Notes: generated from the sequence alone by a model not told the origin. Shown: positions 43,781-57,000, numbered from the stretch's first letter. The stretch is DNA of 64,000 nucleotides from Podarcis raffonei (GCF_027172205.1 NC_070608.1:42426001-42490000), one strand, 5' to 3'. A program made the numbers and translations.

Positions 43781-45354
43781 GCAAACCCAAATCAATTCAG
43801 ACTGGTGACTATGTGTTAACACACATACTGTACACACATCTGTCTGGTGAATGGTTGAACTCATCATAACTGCCCACCCATAGCCCAAATTGCCCTTCAG
43901 ACTATAGAGATAGTAGCAATTTGTTCAACCTATATTATGGAATATTCATGCTTTTTTAGCAATTCCTGCATGCCTTTTTGCTGCCCTCTGTCACTTGTTA
44001 GTGGTTGGGATATTTGCAACAGCATGCCGAAATGGAGTGGCTTGGATGTACAAACAAATAAAGCGAATGCATGCACATTTAACCAGTGAGAATGTATATA
44101 CAAGTAAACAGACATGTATACAGAAGGATTCTTCACATGCTGTGTTCACATATAATGCAGGGGGCATGGCAGGACAGAGTGAAATCATAGCAGGAAGCCC
44201 CACTTCTGCCCCTACTTGCATTCACATAATGTGAAAGAGACAAGATGCATATAAACTGTAGACATGTAGGCTTTTGCATGTGCAGAAGGGGATTCTACCT
44301 ATTCAAGGCTCCCTGATCCCTTGTGTACATTGCCTACTCGCATATACTTTTAGTGTACGTAAGCTGTTTCACAGGATATGCCACACATGTGCAGGGGCAG
44401 GAACAACAGGAAGGACCCTGCTCCCCATTTGTAATGTAATATGTGAAAAAGTCTGAAGAGTACACATGTTCCGTGTAATATCTGTACAATGTACCTTCAG
44501 TAGTCACACCCGTGATAGCTATTTGGATTCATCTGAATGTGGTCTTCTGGTAAGTCAGAAGTCTTGTTCTAAAATTAATTTAAGAATGCCAGTCACTGAC
44601 TAATCACCCTGTTGATCTCCTTAAACCCTTCTCTCAAATATTTCTCTGCCCTACATTGCTCTAAAGCTATTGGTCTTTATTGCATACCACTGGCAATTTG
44701 AGCAAGATATAGTGGCAGTTTCTGGACTCAATGGTCCAAAATGAGGATAGAATTCGTGGGGGAAACTTCACGTGTTGAATTTCTGCATGTCATGGTGTTG
44801 AAGTCTCATGAGCTCTGCCCCAAAAGCTTTTCCAGGGAAAATGGCAGGGCAAACAGAAAACCACTCAGACCTGCACTTTCTAGTCATGGGACAAGCAAAG
44901 TGTGGCTGGGCCCTGGGAGGGTGGCTGGGGAGAGAGAAAGACAGATACTAACTTTTCTGAGGTGTGACACTTAAGTCCCTTAACTGAAGGACTGTCACTC
45001 ATAATTTGATTAGTAGTATGTCAAGCTGTTCCTTTCAGGTATTCCTCATTAAGACAGATGTGTACATTTGGCAACATGTATGTTGCTGTTGTGGAGCAGA
45101 GATTTACGAACAGCAAAGCTAATGAGGAAAAGTATTCACGAACATGAATATAGAGGCAGGAAACATCTGAGAAATGTGTTTTCCCTCAAATACCAATTAA
45201 AGATTTTGACTTTTCACAAGTTTTTCTAAAAAGCTTGGTCGTAGCTTTTTGAATTGGTCCTAAAGCTCATAAAGCCTTTCCCCTTTACCCAAAAGTAAAC
45301 TTCCAAACTGAGCCAGAAAGCTAAGAAATGATCAAATCCATTCTAGATCACAAT
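43781..45354. other. Intergenic, no gene seen
   Basis: No exon or RNA gene recognised. Short open frames lack any domain. Confidence 0.5.
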
Positions 45355-45470
45355 GTAGCCCAGAGATAGCCATTGGCTGGACAACAACTCCCATCATCCC
45401 CAGCCATTGACTATAATACCAGGGGCTGATGGGAGCTGTAGTCCAACAATGCCTGGAGAACACCATTTTG
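45355..45470. mobile_element. hAT-like palindromic remnant
   Basis: ggacaacaactcccatcatc..gatgggagctgtagtccaac are the inner arms of the element seen whole at 17,671-17,806. Confidence 0.6.
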
Positions 45471-45625
45471 TCTACTCATGTGTAGCCATTAAAAAGAGGG
45501 AAAGAGCAGCAAATATGAGACTGTAGAGAATGTCTCCAACACATTCCACATTGTGAAGATTCAGCTCTCCTTATTCCTACTTGTGGTTATCTGTGTGAAA
45601 AGGTGCAATCTACATTGTCTAAACC

Positions 45626-45735
45626 AGGCATAGGCAAACTCGGCAGCCCAGATGTTTTGGGACTACAACTCCCATTATCCCTAGCTAACAGGACCAGTGG
45701 TCAGGGATGATGGGAGTTGTAGTTGGCTCCAGCCT
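45626..45735. mobile_element. hAT-like palindromic remnant
   Basis: gggactacaactcccattat..gatgggagttgtagttggc, with agctaacaggaccagtggtc at the turn, shared with 17,671-17,806. One outer arm is missing. Confidence 0.65.
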
Positions 45736-46189
45736 ACCCTCTCTTGGACCATGCTTTGTTCATTGCTGCGGCTACACCTTTCTTATCTTTCCTTCCCTAC
45801 TCCTTACTTGCTCTTGTGCTGCCCCCTCAACCATACTGAATGCCAATTCTTACTGACTTTTCTGTGCCCAATCTACATGCACTTTATTGTGCCTCCCCAA
45901 CCTTGGTTTGAAAACATTAAACCTCTGAGAAGCGATCAAACTAGCTTAGCTACAGAAGGCAACACACTTGCACTCCCCCCCCTTTAAAAAAGGATTACAG
46001 TCATTGGAGGTGAGAGGTTGGCGTTTTTATTTTCATTTTGATTTGCAAAACCAAGAAGGGAGTACTGGGTAATTTTTATTTTATAATACCAAATTTGTTC
46101 TATGTTTGCCAAATTGCCTTTGAATTTATTGTTACGTTCTGTAAACTGCTTTCTCCTGCGACCTCCATAGAACACATGTTTTAAATGTA

Positions 46190-46490
46190 ATGATAAGTGG
46201 GTGTTTGTGGTAAGCTGCTTCGGGCACAAGTCACTGTGGAAAGGCTACATAGAAATAAACTCGGTCAATCATCTAAAAACATCTTTAAGGATCTCCTTGG
46301 AGACAGCAACCAGAGGGGTAGACATGTGCAAGGTATTTTAGAGGTTGGACCAACCACAGAAAAGGCTTTGTCTCTGGAACTCGCCAACCTAAGAGCTCTC
46401 ACTAGTAGACCAGTAGCAGGGTCTCAAATGCTGATCTTAAGGCTTGGGCAGGCGTATCTACACATGGTGTGCATTATCCCTCCTACCCTT
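46190..46490 (+). mobile_element. LINE-derived remnant (CR1/L3-like)
   Basis: gtaagctgcttcgggcacaa..gaaaggctacatagaaataaa is a LINE-like 3' end. Next to it, gtattttagaggttggacca, agaaaaggctttgtctctgg and gatcttaaggcttgggcagg resemble the tail block near 51,300-51,400 in the opposite orientation. Both are degraded. Confidence 0.4.
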
Positions 46491-47954
46491 TCTTTTTGTG
46501 GTGGACAAAATTGTATACAGAGTTTTTATGGATGCTTTGATCATATGTGATGGTTACTGCTCAGTGGAGCACATGTATGAACGAGCTTTAACCTTGCTCC
46601 CATGTTGCACCACATGTACAGAGTGTGAGTCTTGAGACGGAGATGTGTAACCGATGCTCGGTCAGGTAAAATGCTTGTGAAATTGGCTTATTTGCAGGGA
46701 TTGAGTATGTATAAATAAATAAAATAAAATCCGCCTTGCCGGCTTCAATCCGTAAGCCTGTTCCTAAGTGCTAGCCAAATAAGATTAACAGATCATAAAT
46801 TGAATTAGATTGGCAGTCAGTACCTTTGAGTAATTATAAATTTCATTTGCTGTTTGCAGTCTCTCTCTCTCCCCCCCCTAATAAACATTTCTCACTTCCC
46901 TACTGGGATAGATTAATTTTTCTGGCAGTCAGCATGACTTCTCTATTCATTGCCCTCAGGACTGTTACATAAAATGCTTTTCTCCCCCCCCCCCAGTTTT
47001 TTTTTAATATAAAAAGGGATGGTAAAACTATTCGGTCTTATAACCTCTATGCATGTTGTTATACAGTACTTGCTGCCTGCCTGGAGCTTGTGGGGCTGCA
47101 CATGGTCTATTAGTATGTTTAAATCTGAAATGTGCATAATGTTAACAGCAGAGCCATTCTTTCACTAAGACCAGGGTTCCAGAATGCTCTGGGCCAAGAA
47201 TAGATTAGTCCACCCCATGACTTAGAGTAGGGAGATGGTGAGTGGGAAGGAGGAAGAAAGGGAATTTTGGAAGGAAGAACACCAGAAGGACTGAACAAAG
47301 CCTGGGAGTGGCTAGCCATTCTCCCTTTTGCAGAAATATGGAGAACCGAACTTAAGATTGGGGGGGGGGGGAAGAACCTGAAAGAAACCAAAATTGACAG
47401 ATTTGCCCACCTTTAGTTACAAGAACTGTACAGTAACTTAACATGTGTTTGAGCTTGCTCCCCCCCTTTCCAATTCCTCTTTACTTGTTTTCCATGCCTT
47501 CTTCAGTTGTGTGCCTGAGGCAAGTGCCATATTGGAAAAGTTTTTATAAGTTGCTCTGGGAACTTTTTTGGATAAAGGACAGGATTATAAATGCCTTATA
47601 TGAATAAACTTCAATGCCTCCGTATTTCCAATCTGTCATCTTAAAAGTATGGCACCTGAAACAGGGCACAGGACTCCATATAAGGTCTGCCTAGTGTGGA
47701 ATAAAGTGGAACAATAACTTCTCGTGACTTGGAAACTATGATTCTATTAATGATGCCTTAAATTACATTAGCCGTGTTCACAGCCCCAACATGCTGTTAG
47801 CTCATGTACAGCGAATATGTCACTGGGTCAAATCTCAGCCTTCAGAAAGATGAATGTATCAGCATGTAGGCATAATGCCACTACCTTGGTGCTCTTGAAC
47901 CTCTTGCCCCACTGTCCACTCTAAGTACAAAAGATGTTTCCAGGGCTGGCTCAT

Positions 47955-50570
47955 GTTAGAATCCTAGAATTGTAGAGTTGGAAGGTACACCAAGCATCAT
48001 ATAGTCTGACATCATGCAATGCAGGAATCTCAACTACTAGATCATATATGATGACTATCCAACCTCTGCTTAAAAACCTCCAAGGAAGGAGAGTCCACCA
48101 CCTTCCAAGGGAGTTCATTCCACTGTTCATCCCACCTTTTACTGTCAAAAGGCCTTCCTGAATATTTAGACTCTCCTTTCTTGTAACTTGAAGCCATTGA
48201 TTCAGGTCCTACCGTCCGGAGCAGGAGAAAACAAGCTTAAAGGTGGCTATCATATCTCCTCTCAGTCTCCTGTTTTCCAGGCCAAACATACCTTCCTCAC
48301 TCAACCGTTCCTCATAAGGCTTGGTTTCCAGACCCTTGATCATCTTGGTTGCCCTCCTCTGCACAAGTTCCAGCCTGTCAATATCCTCCTTAAATTGTGG
48401 TGCCCAGAACTGGACACAGTATTCCAGGTGTGCTCTGATCAAGGCAGAATAAAGCGAGACTATTAATTTCCTCGACATGGACACTATACTTCTGTTGATG
48501 CAGCTTAGAATAGCATTAGTTTTTTTTGCTGCTACATCACACTGTTGACTCATATTAAACTTGTGGTCTCCTAAGACCCCTAGATCTTTTTCACATGTAC
48601 TACTGGCAAGCCAGGTGTCCCCCATCTTATTTTGGCGCAGCTGGTTATTCCTGCCTAAATGGAGAAAGTTACATTTGTCCCCATTGAAATTCATTTTGCT
48701 AGTTTGGGCCCATTTCTCCAATTTGTTAAGGTCATATTGAATCCTGATTCTGTCTTCTGTGGTATTGGCTTGGTATCATCTGAAAATTTGATGGAGCACC
48801 TCTTCAATTCCTTCTTCTAAGTCATTTTTAAGATGTTGAACAATGGGCCCAGGACAGAACCCTATGGCATCCCATTTGTCACTTTTTTCCAAGATGATGA
48901 GGAACCATTAGTGAGCACTCTTTGGGGTCAGTCAGTCAACCAGCTACAAATCTACCTAACAGTTATTTTGTCCAATCCACATTTTGCCAGCTTTTCCGCA
49001 AGAATATAATGAAAGACATTGTCAAAAGTCTTACTGAAATTCAGATACACTACCATCCATAGCATTATCCTGATCCACCAAGCTTGTAACTCTTATCAGA
49101 AAAAGAATTGAGATTTGTTTGGCATGACTTGTTTTTGAGAAACCCACGATGGGACATAGTAATCACAGAATCCTTTTCTAAGTGTGCACAGACAGTTTAA
49201 TTACCTGTCAACGTCAAGCTCACTTGTAATTTACCTGTGTCTCATCCCCCTGCCCTTTTGAAAATGAGGACATTTGCCCCCCCTCCAGCCTGCAGGGACT
49301 TCACCTGCTCTTCAGTAATTCTCAAAGATTATAGACGGAGGCTCTGAGATTATATTTGCAAGCTCCTTTAGTACCCTTGGGTGCAGCTCATCAGGCCCTG
49401 GAGATCTGAATTCATTTAAAGTACAGTCATACCTCAGGTTAAATACGCTTCGAGTTGAGCGCGTTCGAGTTGTGCTCCTCGGCAACCTGGAAGTAACGGA
49501 GTGTGTTACTTCCGGGTTGCACCGCTTGCGCAGACGCTCAAAATGATGTCATGCGTGTGCGCAGAAGCAGCGAAAAGCGACGCATGCACAGATGTGCCGT
49601 CGCTAGTTACGTTTACCTCTAGATGCGAACAGGGCTCCGGAACGGATCCCGTTCGTATCTAGAGGTACCACTGTAACTAGTTGTTCCCTTACCACCTCTT
49701 TTCCTATCTTGGGCTGCAGCTCCCTCCTTGCACCATTTATTCTGTTATCACCAGGTTGGACACTGCTTTCCTAATGAGTGAAGTCTGAGGCAAAGTAGGT
49801 GTTGAGCAGTTCTGCCTTTTCCCTGTCATCCAATAGCATTTTGCTATCTTCTCCATGCAGAAAACCTACTACTTGATTGTTTTTGCCTTAAACTCTCTTG
49901 CAAGCCTGAGCTCATTCTGAGCTTTGGCCCCCCTGACCTTCTCCCTGCAACTGTTGGCTACTCGTGTATATGCCTCCTCTGTGAGTTCCCCTTTCTTCCA
50001 TTTCTATACATGCCCTTCTTAAATCTCATCTCATCTGTAAGCTCCTTATGCAGTTTCCTTAGATGCTTCCCACATGGCTTTAATTGGAATTGTCTGCCTT
50101 TGTGCCTTCACACTCCCACCCATCTTGGACCCCTTTCTCTTTGACTATTTCTGACCTTGAGATCTCACCCAGTAGTGTCTTCAGCTTTTTAAACCGGCCT
50201 TCTTAAAGTCCAGAGTGCATATCTGACTATACTAAGCTTTCCCTCGCCTATGTATCATGCAACCCAGGAGGACATGAGCACTTCCTCCCAAGCTTCCCAG
50301 TATTTCCACTTCGTCAATCAGTTCCTTCCTGTTGGTGAGGATCGCTTCTTCCACCTTCTGGCAAATGAAATCATCATGCATTATTTGCTTCAACTTTTTG
50401 CTTTTGTTATCTTTCACAATGGAGCAGCTCCTGTTTCTTATTCTGCCTCCCTGCTGAAGGTTGCTTTGAAAAACAGGGCATTCCTTACATATAGCTGTGT
50501 GCTGCAGATTGCTTAGGCTTTTAGGCACAAGTCCGCCTCTAGTATCCTCCATAGTAACTCCAGCAAGCAT
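47955..50570 (-). mobile_element. CR1 LINE, about 2.4 kb, with a nested MITE
   Basis: Reading down from 50,570: ORF2 segments resembling KMGGS, WKKGELTEEAY and AKAQNELRLA, then LHPRVLKELANIISEP near 49,400. Next is the C-terminal frame at 48,721-48,209 with LEKWAQTSKMNFNGDKC, DVAAKKTNAIL, LIRAHLEYCVQFWAP and LELVQRRATKMIKGLE. The 3' UTR ends at 47,955 with the CR1 tail (gagttggaaggtac on +). Several stops and frame changes make it inactive. A Tigger-like MITE (49,424-49,673) interrupts it. ORF1 and most of the endonuclease part are missing. Confidence 0.85.
49424..49673. mobile_element. Tigger-like MITE, copy in CR1
   Basis: Ends cagtcatacctcaggttaaa and gtatctagaggtaccactg, flanked by TA at 49,422-49,423 and 49,674-49,675. 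It is rich in CpG (gcgacgcatgcac, gtgtgcgcag), much more than its AT-rich host, which suggests it is young. Inner arms ggaagtaacggagtg / gtgttacttccgg form a hairpin. Confidence 0.85.
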
Positions 50571-51007
50571 GGTAATTGTGCCATCTAGTGGTGCAAACTA
50601 GGAAGGATGGTGATGTGACAGGTTTGTATTGAGACCGAGGAACTTTGGTGAATGAGGCTTACTACTTGACTTTGGCCTAATTTATTTTATCTCCAGCTAG
50701 AAACACAAGCAACCAAACCCTGAGAGCTGAAAGCTGTTGCTCTACTACTGCTTGACTAAGAGGCATTCTAAGAAACGTATTTGAGGGCTGTATGCAACTC
50801 TGGATGGCTCTACCTGACATCCTTGCCCCCTAGGGATGCTTTCAGATAGAAGGCTCTTTGGAATGCTAGATGTGTTTAGTATGCCTGAGACTCATAATCC
50901 ATATGGAGTTTATGCTGATCTGATCATTGCTAGTCCTGCCTAGTTCTCAGCGATGTGACAAAATATGACTTGGAAAGTGTCTGCCTGTGACAAGAAATGT
51001 ATTAACT

Positions 51008-51075
51008 GTGCAATCCTATGCATGTTAATTCAGAAATAAGCTCCTATAAGTTCAACTGGGCTTGCTCTCAGGTAT
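51008..51075. mobile_element. Short palindromic MITE
   Basis: gtgcaatcctatgcatgtta, cagaaataagctcctataag and ttcaactgggcttgctctca. A further copy is at about 51,885-51,960. Confidence 0.6.
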
Positions 51076-51655
51076 TATTATAAATAATATTTATTAAACT
51101 TTTATACCACCCTTCATCCAATGATTACAGGGTGGGTCACAACATAAAAATACAAAATGAAAACACAAAATACATAATAAAACAAAAGCAAAAAAACCCA
51201 GTAATTCCCCTGCCATAAACACAATTAAAAGACAATCAGCCGAAGGCCTAGTTAAAAATACATGATTTAGCCTGGTGCCAAAAGGTATGTAATGAAGGCG
51301 CCAGGCAAGACTTCCTAGGGAGACCATTCTACCAATGGGGAGCCACTGCAGAAAAGGCCCTGTTCTTGTGTTGCCACCCTTCAGACCTCTCCTGGGGGGA
51401 GGGAGTCCTTCAGGCATTGCAGTCCTGAGCCATTTAAGGCTTTATAGGTAAAAAGCAGCACTTCAAATTGAGCCCAGAATCTAATTTGCAGCCAGTGCAA
51501 TTGGTTCAGGATCAGCTGAATATGCTCAAACTATCTTGTCCCAGTGAGCAACTTGGCTGCTGAATTCTGCACCAGCTGCAGTTCCTGAACTGTTTTCAGA
51601 AGCAGATATACATATAATGCATTGCAGTGATCTAACCTAGTAAACCCCACTGAGG
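51076..51655 (-). mobile_element. CR1/L2-group LINE fragment
   Basis: Reversed: an A/T-rich end with aatatttattaaac, ttttataccacccttcatcc, a long tail region (gaaggcgccaggcaagactt), then near 51,540-51,640 the - strand frame LDHCNALYV-LLKTVQELQLVQ of a Jockey-like RT C-terminus. Old and broken. Confidence 0.7.
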
Positions 51656-52589
51656 AAAGCAGGACTCCAGTTCAACCAAAAATGTATTGAATTCCACTGA
51701 TGTGAAATTTGTGCACACTTTGTCAGTCACGGGCTTATCATACCAGCTGAGAACTAGACCCACATCTCAACACTTTAATCAATAATTGGCTAAACGTTCA
51801 ATTTAGTTTCTCAACAGAAAATTTATTTCTCCCTTGTGTATCGTTAATTTGCAATTCTATCAGAAAGCAACAAATTCTTCCTAAGGCTGCAATCCTGGGA
51901 GCGAGTCTGATGAAACTCAGTGGCACTAATTTCTGACATGCATAGAATCTGGTTGCATGTTATTACGTTACTTTCAACAATGGGCTCAGCAGTGACTACT
52001 AACCTTTGGTGAACTGTCCTCAGTAATTGTTACAGCTGTCTGAGTGGTTAGATAGGGTGCATTTTTAACCAGTTAAAATAACTGAGCAGTGCAATTATAA
52101 TTTCCCCCTTTTATTTGAAATTCCACAAAAATACATAATGTAATCCATTGACACCTCAAACTAGAGATCAGTGCAAAACCACAGCTTGTTATCTAAAATA
52201 AAAATTTACCGCAAAGCTCGAGATCTGCAAATTCCATGATTAACCCTTGAAAATGAACAGGCTATACTCCCATTCCAAATGGAAAGGTACATGGGAATTA
52301 ACTGTAAACTCTGCAACAGCTACCAGTGCAGTCTTAAATCTCAGTTCATTAGATACAACTCTCCACAGGTGAAACTGTGAATTAAAACCAAAGGAAAGCT
52401 TAAAATAAGCAGTATTTCTGTCATATAAAATGTTCCTTAAATGTAAGTTTATCTTGTCCAAAAAGATTAAAATACATTTACCATTATATACATTTTCATC
52501 CCATTCATTTTTGCTTTTCTTTGAATTATAAAATAGATATGTACAGAATAATTGACGGAGGAAAAAGGGACTAGGGCAACATACATTTA

Positions 52590-52720
52590 TAGCACACACC
52601 CCCTGCCAAGAATCCTAGGAACTATTTGTTGTGAATGCTGGGAATCGTAACTTTGTGAGAGACAAACTACAGTTACTGGGATTCTTTGAGGGTGTGTGTT
52701 GTGCTTTAAAATGTATGGTG
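52590..52720. mobile_element. hAT-like palindromic MITE remnant
   Basis: caagaatcctaggaactatt..actacagttactgggattctttgagg: the outer blocks are inverted copies of each other, and both occur at 10,165-10,317. Confidence 0.6.
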
Positions 52721-52844
52721 TGTATGCAACCTAGTTCAGTGGCAGTACACCCAATCCTATTTATTGCTTTTAGCAAAAGGGCCTGAGAAAATGTAAGATA
52801 CATATATATAAAATATAAGGCACTAGGTGGGTTTTATGGGTGAG

Positions 52845-52917
52845 TAGGGAAGGGGTCTGAACGCAGTCCTCCTTGGTCCAAGTCCAATACTCTCTCTGCT
52901 ACACCACATTGGCTGTA
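52845..52917 (-). mobile_element. MIR-like SINE head fragment
   Basis: On the - strand: gccaatgtggtgtagcagag, then gtattggacttggaccaagg, the tRNA-like head of the CORE-SINE family, here without its body. Confidence 0.5.
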
Positions 52918-53469
52918 CTATACAGATATACACAAAATTACTTACTGCACGATTGTGGCATTTGAAAAAGCACCCATCCTGCATGGGTGGGTTCCATTCA
53001 TTTCAATGGATGAAGCCAATCACTGAATATGTGAAAGGATCAGCTGCCTCCACTGAAATGAATGGGACAGCCCTTGTGGCTAGTAGAGTTGAATGAATAC
53101 ATCAGAACTCTTAAGGATCCTGATTCAGAGATGTCAGATGAGCACATGTGTTTCTGGTTTTAAGTTATATTTTTGTACTGTCCAGCAGCTGCAACTTGGG
53201 CTAAACCTATGCTTATCCTACATGTTGCAAAAGGAGCACAATGTCTGCTAAGCGTAGGAAGGAAAATTAGACTGTGCATTCCTGTTTTCACTCCACCTCT
53301 TTTTACACTCATCTTTGCTTTTTTTTATGTAGAAGGACATTATTTTGAAAAGCAACTTAAAAATGAAGTGAAATACCTACCCTTCTAGAGAACATACGTA
53401 TTTCCTGTTGATATTAAATAGCCCAAGCAACAAGCCATCTCAGCTGTATTGTACATTTAAAGCTGCAAT

Positions 53470-53925
53470 TCTAACCACATCCGCCAGTGAGTAACCCCCT
53501 CTGTGTTCAACCTGACTTATTTTTGAGTAAATACATTTAGGATTGCACTGTTTGACAACTTAACTTTGAAGTCAATATGACTAATTAAGTTAATACTTTG
53601 CTATTGGGCTAAACGCACAAGGGAGCAAATCCAAGAGCGACTTAATCTTGAAGCAAGGCATTTAGGATCACACAGCTAGTTAAAGTTTGCAGATAACCAA
53701 CTAAACCAGTTGGACTGCCACCCAGGTTCTAGCAATGTATGCTAGAATACAGAGGCTCAGGATGTTAGCTACAATCTTTCTGGCTATGCAGCTGGAGTAG
53801 TTCCTTGTTACTACAATCCAAATTCTTTTACACTGCAATGCTATGAATCTTATACTCAGAGGTGCTACTGTATTCAGTGGGGCATACTTCCTAGAAAAGT
53901 CTGTTTAGGACTGCATCCTTAATCT
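53470..53925. mobile_element. Two copies of the short palindromic MITE
   Basis: Copies at about 53,470-53,552 (agctgcaattctaaccacat..taggattgcactg) and 53,835-53,925 (ctgcaatgctatgaatctta..taggactgcatcctt), in direct orientation 365 bp apart. The DNA between them may hold a degraded MIR (cacacagctagttaaagttt near 53,670). Confidence 0.5.
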
Positions 53926-54076
53926 CGGTATCTCTTCTCTGGGCTTTGTGTGAATTTTCTTGTACAGAAACTACTGCAAGGAAAGGAAAGCAATTCATTT
54001 AGCCCCTGAGAAAACAAACCACTAATCCCTACCACTGTTAAATGCAAATAAAAACTTATGGATGAAAGCATACCAT

Positions 54077-57000
54077 CTATGAGCGTGTGTACTGCACAGT
54101 GCTGTATTTAACCCTTGAGGACTTGCTCAGGGTAGAACCAGGGGGAGGTGCTTCCTGTGTGCTGCCTTGGTTAAAGAAAGCATCTGCAATCAAGATTTGT
54201 CCCTGTCTATCACTCTCAGGGTAGGTGGCTTGCTCTGATGTGCCCCACATGCCAGGGGTGGGTGTAACCACCCTCTCAGTCACTACCACATTCTGTCCTC
54301 CTGCTAAATTGGGGATGCTCAGGGAACCCTTTAGCTCAGAACTAGGTACAAGGACCCTCTCCCTTTCCCTTACAACAACGTAGTTTGAATCTGTAAGGTC
54401 TGGAAAGGCTCCAGAAGGCATTTCTAACACATCCTGCAAGTTAGAACCTGGAGCAAGCACTCTCTCTGTCACTACCACATTCTCTTTAAACTGGGGGTCA
54501 AAGATTACTGGAGGGGGTATTGCCCCATAAGATGTTTCTGTCACGACAACATTGCTGCTGCTGCTAACCAGAGGGTTGGGTATACGTCTAACTTGCTGCA
54601 AGCCAGGTGTAGATTCAAAGGTAGTCTCAGTTACTGTCTCCTCGGCCACCATTTCTGAACCAAAGCCTTTTGTGGCGTCAGGTATTTGGTTGCCAGAGCC
54701 TGAAGTATAGGTGTGCTCTGCATTCTGCTGATGCAAGTATTGCACATCAGATTCACTTGCTGCAAGAGTAGGAGTTGGGTCTTTCAGGCCTTGAGAGGTG
54801 TGTAGTCCAGCTTCCATGCCAATGCGTTTGCCCATGCAGATCTCAGCCAGAGTCTTAAATTTATCTCCCAAGTCATCCAGGTAATGCTCATCAAAGTCGC
54901 CCTCAATGAAACTGCAGCAGCCAACAGAACCATGGGGAGAATCTCTTTCTTCCTCCTGAGAGTAAACGAGTAGGCAGTCTTTTGCGAGGTGCCCTTCATC
55001 CTCGTCGGCAAAAGCATCAGCTTTCTAAAAATGTGGAAAAACAAGAACTGTGAGCGCTTGTGTTTCGGAAGATATAATTTTCTTTAATGAAACAGCAGTC
55101 AGCTTGGTTGGGTGTGACACAAACTCCTTCTGGCAGAAGGCAGTGATTTGGAGCCTTTTAGCTTAGTGAAAAGGCAACATGACAGAAGTGTATACGATTA
55201 TGCAGGGCATGGAGAAAGGGAATAGTGAAAAGATTAGCCCCTTTTCTCATTCCTAGAACTCATGGACCCCTGTTGCATCTGGACATCAAAAGAGTCAAGA
55301 CAGACAAAGGAAGTGCACAGCCAAACTTTGGAATCTGTTCCCACAAGAGGCAGAGATGGCTACCAACTTGGGTGGCTTTAAAAGAGGATTAGATAAATTT
55401 GTGGAAGATAAAACTATCAAACACCCTGCTGGTAAGCTTCCCATAGGTATCTGGTTGGCCACTGTAAGAACAGGATCCTAGATTAGATGGGGTCTGATCC
55501 AGCAGGCTCTTCCTATGTTCTGGGATGGGCATTTACGGGAGAAAAGTGACAGCTGAATGTCTGCATCTTATCTTCCCCACCTCCACTCTGCTTTTTAAAA
55601 TTGTAGTTTGCCCACATAGTGGTAGCTCTCATTACTTTTGGAAAGGAAAGGGTAATGGGAGAAAGACAGCTATGACACTGCTTGCAAGCTCCATGCCCCA
55701 GGGAAAAATATGCAATTTCCCCCTCCTTAGAAATTGATGACAATGCCATCCCACTTCTGGGTAATAGAAGTGGTGGCATTTTTGGCTTAACTCTGTCAGA
55801 GACAGCAGGAGCAGTGATGTAGGGCAGAATTTCTTTCCCCCAATGCTTTATTTTTCTATAGAAATTTCCCCCTTTTCATATGTTCCTTAGTAACAATGAA
55901 TGAATGCCCATTGCAAATTAAAGGTAAGCATGGCAGTCTTCAAAGTGTTTAGATTTGTTTAATGAACACAAGTAAAATAAATGTGCTATATTAGATCACT
56001 TTTGAGGACATTGGGAAAAATCCTGATGCAAACTGAGAATGTTAGGGAAATGGTGATAATTTGCATAGGGAAATATTCACATTTTCCAGGAAACCCACAA
56101 CACTGCATGTGAGAGATGCCCAAACCAATCCTAAAAAAATGAGTGGAAAATACAAAGGTCCCAGAATTAAACAAAACAGGGGAAGGGGAAGTCAACCAAG
56201 AGAGGAAGCATCTCACAAAAGTGGAAATCTTACTTCAGTGAAGTAGCTCCTTAAGAATTCTTCATTCACAGCTCCAGCATGTTCCATGTATCTGCTATCC
56301 ATTGTCAGGATTTTCTGTGCTGCCATGTCTCCCCCTCCTACTCCTCTTGCTCCTGCTATGGTTGAGCCCCCTCCAAAATCCATGCCTTCATGATGTGCAT
56401 GAGACGTACGGGCCTCCTCCCAGCGCCTTTCGATGGTTGTGGTGTTACGCTGTCCAAATGCAGAAGAGCCAGAAACCACAGCGCCTCCTGCCACGCCTAA
56501 GCTTGACGATGCATTTCCATTTCCCATCCCTGAGGCCGAGTTGTTCACAGAAGTCATGTGGCTTAGGCTGACGGCAGCCTAACGTCAAAGAGAAAAATAA
56601 AACTGTAAAACTACATTCATTTAAGGAGGCAGGCTGAAGTCACAATCAAACAACATGCAGCAGGCTGGGCTGGGCGAAGCCAGCTAGGAGACAAATGTGA
56701 TTCAGGAACAGATAGTTTATTTGCTTCCTACTTGGAGAAAAGGAAGAGCAGATTTGTAATACGCGAGAGGAACAGATCCCAAAAGGTTTGGCTACTTGCA
56801 TGGGTGTCTGCAGGAATGTTACCAGGGTGGGGGAAGTAAAGTATGGAGTGGCCCAGTGCATACTGTCTCAGATTTCAGGTTCTACAGATGCTAGAGATCT
56901 ATGATTTAAAAATGAAATCTGAGAATCTGGGGATTATGGTTCATCCAGCAGGGGACAATGTCCCCCTTGCTAGAGCACCACCCCATATACAGTTACTTGT

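Noticed and set aside
43990-44460. A further mobile element with acatg-rich blocks
   Set aside because: Some short inverted matches (cacatgt, acatgtg) are visible, but I found no ends, no duplication and no second copy in the window.
48209-48721. 170-codon open frame on the - strand as a host gene
   Set aside because: It is the C-terminal part of CR1 ORF2, with the CR1 tail after it.
56302-56571. Leucine-rich open frame on the + strand
   Set aside because: It is the antisense of a DSG2 coding exon rich in Gly/Ser/Ala.
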